Source: an uncultured Bacilli bacterium
GTDB lineage: Bacteria > Bacillota_I > Bacilli_A > RF39 > UBA660
Length of the DNA: 37,369 nt
Assembly: GCA_934096405.1 (NCBI GenBank)
Contig: CAKOLW010000013.1
Location: forward strand, 1 to 37,369
Direction of reading: 5' to 3'
Shown: positions 32,647 through 37,369 of the stretch, piece after piece
How the letters are laid out: each line of letters starts with the position of its first letter
Position numbering within the stretch: the stretch's first letter is position 1
The notes under the pieces: model-generated
Database searches by the model: none
What the model was told of the DNA's origin: nothing
The model's input: the letters and a program-made list of their open reading frames with translations, nothing else
Made by a program: the position numbers and the translations under genes

Positions 32647-33558
32647 CTAAATATTCACAGATTTGTTTAACTCAATTTTAAATGTTGTTTTATATACATT
32701 ATCTGCATCTATTAATGATACTTCAAATTCATTCATTTCTTTTGTTATTAGTATTCCTATTGTTTTATTATGTGTTGGCTTTTTTATTTCTTTGTCTACT
32801 ATATTCATATATGTTTTTATTTGTCCTAAATATTCTTTCCTTAGTTCTGTTATTTTTAGTTCTACCACTACAAAACAATTTCTAATGTAATTATATAAAA
32901 GAATATCTATGTAATTGAAGTTATTACTAATTTTAATTTTATATTCTCTACCTACATATGTAAATCCACCTCCTAGTTGTTCTAAAAAATAATCTAAATC
33001 ACTTATTATCATTTCTTGTAATACTTTTTCTGTAAATCTTTCTTTTAAATTATTGGTTCTAACTATTATTGGATTAAGTGCTTCTTCTCCTGATTTTACC
33101 TTTTTATTTGTTTCTAATTTTTCTCTTGTTTCAAGTGGTAATCTATGATATTCATCATTTTTTATTCTAAGTGACAATTCTCTCTTACTAAGATTTTCTC
33201 TTTTTGTTACATAAATATAATACTTTATCTCATTAATATCTTTTAATGGTAAAAGTAATTTATAATGTGACCAGGTCAATTGGTCATCCACTGGATGACC
33301 TTTTTTAATAAAATTATAAAATTGTCTCATATATTTCAAATTAGTATAGCCATAAGTTATTCCAAATTCCTTTGTTAAAACACTTGCATATTTCTTAACT
33401 ATTCCTTCTCCATAATGTTTACCAGCTAATGTTAGTTCTTTACCAATGTTGTAATTTCTAGTAAGTTTATCTAGGTTATTCCTATATTCTCTTACCATTA
33501 CTTTTGCTTCGGCTGTTATTATTTCATTTCTTATTTGATTTAAATAATTATCTTTCAT
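32647..33558 (-). CDS. DUF1016/YhcG-family PDDEXK nuclease-like protein (copy 2)
   Basis: 303 residues, same domains as copy 1 and the same 14-bp spacer between genes. About 58 N-terminal and 210 C-terminal residues are nearly identical to copy 1, but residues 59-93 are strongly divergent (ITYGYTNLKYMRQFYNFIKK against GKGYSTSDLKRMKVFFQIIQ). This cassette pattern suggests a change in recognition specificity with the nuclease half kept. PDDEXK residues intact. Confidence 0.85.
   Translation of the reverse strand: MKDNYLNQIRNEIITAEAKVMVREYRNNLDKLTRNYNIGKELTLAGKHYGEGIVKKYASVLTKEFGITYGYTNLKYMRQFYNFIKKGHPVDDQLTWSHYKLLLPLKDINEIKYYIYVTKRENLSKRELSLRIKNDEYHRLPLETREKLETNKKVKSGEEALNPIIVRTNNLKERFTEKVLQEMIISDLDYFLEQLGGGFTYVGREYKIKISNNFNYIDILLYNYIRNCFVVVELKITELRKEYLGQIKTYMNIVDKEIKKPTHNKTIGILITKEMNEFEVSLIDADNVYKTTFKIELNKSVNI
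33282..33300. repeat. Hairpin inside DUF1016 copy 2
   Basis: GGTCATCC/GGATGACC perfect 8-bp stem with loop ACT at the same codons as the hairpin of copy 1, but with other stem bases. Confidence 0.55.
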
Positions 33559-33572
33559 TAGTTCTTCTCCTT

Positions 33573-33608
33573 CTAAATATTCACAGATTTGTTTAGCTCC
33601 AACTTAAA
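33573..33608 (-). pseudogene. 3' remnant of a third DUF1016 gene copy
   Basis: The last 11 codons and stop read FKLELNKSVNI, against FKIELNKSVNI in both intact copies, and the 14 bases between this stop and the next start are also the same. Homology ends sharply upstream of the Phe. The array once had at least three tandem units and lost one by deletion. Confidence 0.8.
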
Positions 33609-33691
33609 TATCATTTATTATTTTAAATTAATATTTTTTACCCCTCTAAATATATATACGACAAAAACTATATAAAACGCTTTTATTTTAT

Positions 33692-33721
33692 AAAAAAACA
33701 AGTGATTTTCTTATCACTTGT
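33692..33721 (-). terminator. Terminator of the DUF1003 gene
   Basis: ACAAGTGAT/ATCACTTGT perfect 9-bp stem, 6-base loop, then T7 on the minus strand; contains the stop codon. Confidence 0.88.
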
Positions 33722-34220
33722 CACTTTGTTTACTTAATTCTTTTAATATCTTATTTTGGTTTGATATAATTTTCTCCATTTTATCATGTAACTCTTCCAA
33801 TATTAATTCACTTTTTAAATCAGTCTTATAATCATTTTTACTTCTCATACTATCTTTCTTTGCTGCGCGATTTTGACTCATCATAATTATTGGAGCCTGT
33901 AAAGCAGCAATACATGATAATAATAAATTTAGTAATATAAATGGGTACGGATCTAAATTTTTAAAAATAGTTAAATTTAATATAATCCAAAGTATTAAAA
34001 AGGTAGTAAAACCTAATATGAATCCCCAACTACCAGCAAATTTTGTTATCTTATCGGCAATTTTATCTCCAAATTTTTCATTTTCTTTATCTTGTTTATC
34101 AACATCAACTGCTATAGAATTATCTATTAATAAATCAATTAATTCTTCTTCATCTTCTGTTTCTAAATTTTGATTAAGTAGCATTTTTACAATCTCTTTT
34201 TTAGTTTTTTTCTTTTCCAT
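33714..34220 (-). CDS. DUF1003 membrane protein
   Basis: 168 residues. An acidic, helical N-terminus (about 60 residues) is followed by FGDKIADKITKFAGSWGFIL and two membrane helices with NLDPYPFILLNLLLSCIAAL and QAPIIMMSQNRAAKKD, the DUF1003 signature, then a charged helical tail. Function unknown. A lone gene with its own terminator. Confidence 0.9.
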   Translation of the reverse strand: MEKKKTKKEIVKMLLNQNLETEDEEELIDLLIDNSIAVDVDKQDKENEKFGDKIADKITKFAGSWGFILGFTTFLILWIILNLTIFKNLDPYPFILLNLLLSCIAALQAPIIMMSQNRAAKKDSMRSKNDYKTDLKSELILEELHDKMEKIISNQNKILKELSKQSDK

Positions 34221-34253
34221 TCCTATTCACCTAATAAAATAATACTACCATAT

Positions 34254-34284
34254 AAAAACTATGTAAAGTTATTACATAGTTTTT
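34254..34284 (-). terminator. Terminator of the unrecognised 577-residue gene
   Basis: AAAAACTATGTAA and its complement form a 13-bp stem with a 5-base loop; the T-rich 3' arm ends the transcript. Overlaps the last codons. Confidence 0.82.
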
Positions 34285-36005
34285 GACATTTTCTTTGCAT
34301 TTATATCTTTGTAACACTCTTTTATTTCATCTAAAGTTCTTAGGTCATTACCACACTTTTCTTCAATAACTATTCCATCATCAAAAAGAATAATATACCA
34401 ATCTTGTCCAACATGACATTCTTTTATATCTTTTCTGATAAATAATAATATATAATTTTCCGTTTCATTTCTCCTGCTTATTGAAAAAATCTTACTACTA
34501 TCATAAGGATTAATTACTTGATTCTTAAAATCACAATAATGACTTACACAATCTCTTTCATCATAATATTCCTTATTTGGTAAAAATAATTTTATATCAT
34601 TAAGACTCTTACCTTCTTTTAAATCTAACAAATATTGATAATGATTAAATCCGTCATAATACTTTCCTTCATCATCTAATATAGGTTTAACTCTAAATGA
34701 AAGTACATTATTATTAAACTCCATAACATTTGCATTGCTATTGCCTATAATTGTAGCTACTATTTCATCATTATTTAAATTCATATAATTCATCATTTCT
34801 TTTAAAGTATTTTTTAAAGCATTATATATTTTTTCACGATACTCTTTATTTTGAAAAGATTTACTAATCTCTATACCCTGACCAACAAGAACATTACCAT
34901 TTCTAAAAAGTAGCATCATTGCTATATCTCTTCTTTCTTTAGTAGATACAGAAATAACTCTCATATGTTTATTAGTAGCAGATTTTTTAAACAAGACTAA
35001 TGCATCTCCATTAATTCTAAAACAATTATTAGTTCTATAACCCATTACAAGTATTTTAGGATCACTCTTTTTTAACACTTCACATGTAATATCATTTTCA
35101 GTATACTTAAACTCCGGTATAGATGAACTAAACATATTTTCTAAATTCTCTTCATAAAATTTATCATTTATTTTCTTAATATAATTTTCATCATAATCAT
35201 CATACATATATTTATGTTTATAAGAAGGTATTATATCATTATAAATATCACTTGTTATATTTAAATGTAAAGGATTATTTGGCATAATTCTGTCATTTAA
35301 AATTTGACAAACTCTTGATAAAGGTAAACTAGTACCTAACTTTTCAACATAATAATCTAAATTACTTATAAATTCAGGAAACTTCAAAAAGAATTCATTA
35401 ACTCTTCCACTTAACATTAATCTCATTACATTATCATTACTCTTTTTATTATTAAACAAAAAATTTAATAAAATTTGATTGTTTTTTTCAATAGAACTCC
35501 AATTATTAAACATAAAATTAACTGTTTCACAACTTATCTCTCCATACATACCATTTAATAATTCAAGTGTATTATTAAGTCCAAAAGTTAAATATAGTTT
35601 ATATGCAAGCAACATAAACCCTTCATTAGTATATATCATTATCTTTCTAAGTTTCCATCGTGGTTCATCTTTAATAGTTTGATTAAGAAAATTCTCTCTA
35701 GGAATAGTATTTAATTTTTCAATTATATTTTTAATATATCTAAATGGTGTTTCATAATAATCATTTAAATCTATAAAATATGCAATTGATTCATAATATG
35801 GAATATTCTTTAAATAACTTACCACTTTATAAGGATCTTTCTTACTTAATAAATATGCTAATTTAACATCACCCTTATTAAGTCTACTAACTATTTCATT
35901 ATAAAATCTATCTGACATTCCATCTTCAAATAAATACTTTATAAACTTAGATTTATCTTTATAAAACAATAATATAAATTTTAATGATAAATATTCTGCT
36001 AACAT
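34272..36005 (-). CDS. Unrecognised large protein, 577 residues
   Basis: I do not recognise a family. The N-terminal 260 residues look all-helical, with repeated Leu/Phe/Tyr-rich segments and LLSKKDPYKVVSYLKN, as in helical-repeat proteins. The C-terminal half has mixed strands and a marked motif GYRTNNCFRINGDALVLF near residue 322, then VISVSTKERRDIAMMLLFRN and VGQGIEIS, which could be a small alpha/beta (acetyltransferase-like) domain. No signal peptide or membrane helix. Stand-alone transcription unit with its own terminator. Composition matches its neighbours, so recent transfer is not indicated. Confidence 0.7.
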   Translation of the reverse strand: MLAEYLSLKFILLFYKDKSKFIKYLFEDGMSDRFYNEIVSRLNKGDVKLAYLLSKKDPYKVVSYLKNIPYYESIAYFIDLNDYYETPFRYIKNIIEKLNTIPRENFLNQTIKDEPRWKLRKIMIYTNEGFMLLAYKLYLTFGLNNTLELLNGMYGEISCETVNFMFNNWSSIEKNNQILLNFLFNNKKSNDNVMRLMLSGRVNEFFLKFPEFISNLDYYVEKLGTSLPLSRVCQILNDRIMPNNPLHLNITSDIYNDIIPSYKHKYMYDDYDENYIKKINDKFYEENLENMFSSSIPEFKYTENDITCEVLKKSDPKILVMGYRTNNCFRINGDALVLFKKSATNKHMRVISVSTKERRDIAMMLLFRNGNVLVGQGIEISKSFQNKEYREKIYNALKNTLKEMMNYMNLNNDEIVATIIGNSNANVMEFNNNVLSFRVKPILDDEGKYYDGFNHYQYLLDLKEGKSLNDIKLFLPNKEYYDERDCVSHYCDFKNQVINPYDSSKIFSISRRNETENYILLFIRKDIKECHVGQDWYIILFDDGIVIEEKCGNDLRTLDEIKECYKDINAKKMSKTM

Positions 36006-36040
36006 AATACCCCCACAAATTGTACTTTATTATATCACAA

Positions 36041-36068
36041 AATAAAAGATAGGTCAATTAACCTATCT
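36041..36068 (-). terminator. Terminator of the sortase-anchored protein gene
   Basis: AGATAGGT/ACCTATCT perfect 8-bp stem with a 6-base loop, followed by TTTATTTT on the minus strand. Confidence 0.82.
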
Positions 36069-36082
36069 AGATAATTATTTTA

Positions 36083-37369
36083 CTAAAAATGTTTTTTTAC
36101 CACTACTATTGCAGATATACCTAATAACGAAATTATTAAAGTTCCAACATAAAACATAATATTATCTCCAGTTTGTGGATTCTCAACATTATTATTACTA
36201 TTATTATTAGGTGTATAGAAATTTAATTCAAATGTTGAAAAACTTTCAGTTTCAATAGTGATATACTTTTTACCATCTCTAGTTTTAATTTCATAAATTT
36301 TAGTATCTATAATTTTATCTCCACTCTTATGAACAACTTTAACATGAGTATCAGTTATATTACTTGGTATAGGTAATTCTATCTTAATACTTTTAGTTAA
36401 AATTTCATTAGGAATAATACCTTTATTAACACCATTAATTGTATAATATGGTTTAATATTAAATACTAATGTATTAGTTGTCTTATCATAACTTTCAAGT
36501 ATAGCATTAATAAATACTTCTACTTTATCAGTCTCAGTAACACCATTTAATTTACTATTATCAACTGATTCTAATAAACCTGTATTGCTATTGTCAACAT
36601 TTGTATTTATAATATCTTCAACTATAGTTTTATCAATATCTTCTGATACTTCTATAGCTTTAACAACTTCTTTGATTTCACCTTTTTCTTCAACAACTAG
36701 TTCTACTTCAACTGTTCCTTCTGGCATTACAAATGTATTATTTTTAACTACTACTTCTTTTCCTGTTTCAAGATTAATTACTTTAATAGCTTTCAACACA
36801 TAGTTTTCTTTTATAGTATAATCTATAGTTACAGTTTCACCAGCCATAATAAAGTCAACTTCTTTTCCATCTACTGTATATTTGACATCCTCAACGTTTT
36901 CATTAGCTGTAAATAATACTCCGTAAAGATTTTTTAAAGTTGCTTTAATATTTACCATTTCTTCTGGCATAATAAATTTATTATCTTCAATAGTAACCTC
37001 TTTATTACTTGCTGTAGTAACTGTAATCTTTTCTATAAATTTATTAGGAATAGTACTTATAGTTACTTCAGTTCCAGACTTAATATAAGTTACATTAGAT
37101 TTACCATTTAATAAAACATTTTCTGTTACTTCAACATTGCTAACAACATATGAATTATTAACTTTTACTAACTTGTAACCATTTACTAAATAATCTTTAA
37201 TATCTTCTGTACTAAATGTTCCACTTAATACTCTAACATTATCTTTATCAACAAATTTTACTCCACCTTTAAAATCTACTCCATCAATAGTTAAATCTAA
37301 AAGTGAATTTTGTACAACTTGAGAACTATCCTTAGCTGCAAAATAATGATAAAAAGCATTTCCATTTAC
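36083..37369 (-). CDS. Sortase-anchored surface protein, C-terminal 428 residues (start off the window)
   Basis: The frame stays open through the right edge of the window, so the methionine at 36970 is internal. The visible part has short beta-rich repeats, each with an FIMPE/FVMPEG element, as in bacterial surface repeat domains. It ends with a cell-wall sorting signal: NPQTGD, hydrophobic helix (IMFYVGTLIISLLGISAIVVV) and KKHF. The motif is NPQTG rather than LPxTG, a variant seen in low-GC gut Firmicutes. Attachment to peptidoglycan is inferred; no sortase gene is in the window. Confidence 0.85.
   Translation of the reverse strand, partial: VNGNAFYHYFAAKDSSQVVQNSLLDLTIDGVDFKGGVKFVDKDNVRVLSGTFSTEDIKDYLVNGYKLVKVNNSYVVSNVEVTENVLLNGKSNVTYIKSGTEVTISTIPNKFIEKITVTTASNKEVTIEDNKFIMPEEMVNIKATLKNLYGVLFTANENVEDVKYTVDGKEVDFIMAGETVTIDYTIKENYVLKAIKVINLETGKEVVVKNNTFVMPEGTVEVELVVEEKGEIKEVVKAIEVSEDIDKTIVEDIINTNVDNSNTGLLESVDNSKLNGVTETDKVEVFINAILESYDKTTNTLVFNIKPYYTINGVNKGIIPNEILTKSIKIELPIPSNITDTHVKVVHKSGDKIIDTKIYEIKTRDGKKYITIETESFSTFELNFYTPNNNSNNNVENPQTGDNIMFYVGTLIISLLGISAIVVVKKHF

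Noticed and set aside
1..37369. Template repeat or reverse transcriptase for the DGR-like segments
   Set aside because: I looked for the invariant bases of the variable repeats and for RT motifs such as YxDD in the proteins and found none outside the two target genes.
1..37369. CRISPR arrays, insertion sequences or prophage
   Set aside because: No regularly spaced repeats, transposases, integrases or structural phage genes. The holin-family name of the YvlD-like protein and the dNMP-kinase-like protein are not sufficient evidence.
1..37369. Mycoplasma-type code (TGA = Trp), suggested by the extreme AT content
   Set aside because: Conserved tryptophans are encoded by TGG, and TGA ends the VanZ-like gene directly before ybeY; all housekeeping proteins are full length under the standard code.

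Overview
The window comes from a very AT-rich, low-GC Gram-positive bacterium, most likely an uncultured gut member of class Bacilli (RF39/RFN20 or Erysipelotrichia-like). Evidence: the gene order yqfC-yqfD-...-ybeY-cdd-era-yqzL-recO and rlmB next to a SigH-like sigma gene, an alanine T-box leader, SipW/TasA-like and sortase-type surface signals, AGGAGG-type ribosome sites, and TGA used as a stop (standard code). All protein genes but one (an XRE regulator at 14566) lie on the minus strand, so the map reads right to left.

Right part (24-37 kb): a truncated sortase-anchored surface protein, a large unrecognised protein, a DUF1003 membrane protein, two almost identical DUF1016/YhcG nuclease-like genes with the tail of a lost third copy, two fused ABC-ATPase/permease proteins, tRNA-Ser(GCT), RecD2 helicase and a 48-residue small protein. 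Middle (14-24 kb): AI-2E transporter; an alanine T-box leading into a dNMP-kinase-like gene, a short AlaRS without its C-terminal domain, and rlmN; then the yqfC...recO housekeeping cluster, with a VanZ-like gene between yqfD and ybeY. Left part (0-14 kb): C39-like peptidase, CBS-containing family II pyrophosphatase, a surface-protein operon, lgt, trxB-like, rlmB, sigH-like, a pseudopilin, an AlbA/Schlafen-type regulator, ackA, a DHH phosphoesterase and engB.

The most striking system is the surface-protein operon at 8678-11818, with the start of a second such operon at 1-249. First, its two adjacent proteins end in a gapless 144-bp segment, GC-rich against the genome, in which the copies differ mostly at first and second codon positions while third positions are kept. 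That is the expected footprint of a diversity-generating retroelement (DGR) acting on a C-type-lectin-like target. No reverse transcriptase or template repeat lies in the window. Second, both operons start with the same promoter architecture, a 20-21 codon leader ORF containing a run of exactly eight G, and an intrinsic terminator just before the structural gene. In both leaders the frame reached by one extra G runs on into the terminator hairpin and stops at a TAG in its 5' arm, whereas the other two frames stop earlier. I infer a phase-variable translational attenuator that switches DGR-diversified surface proteins on and off. The DNA features are seen directly; the mechanism is inference.
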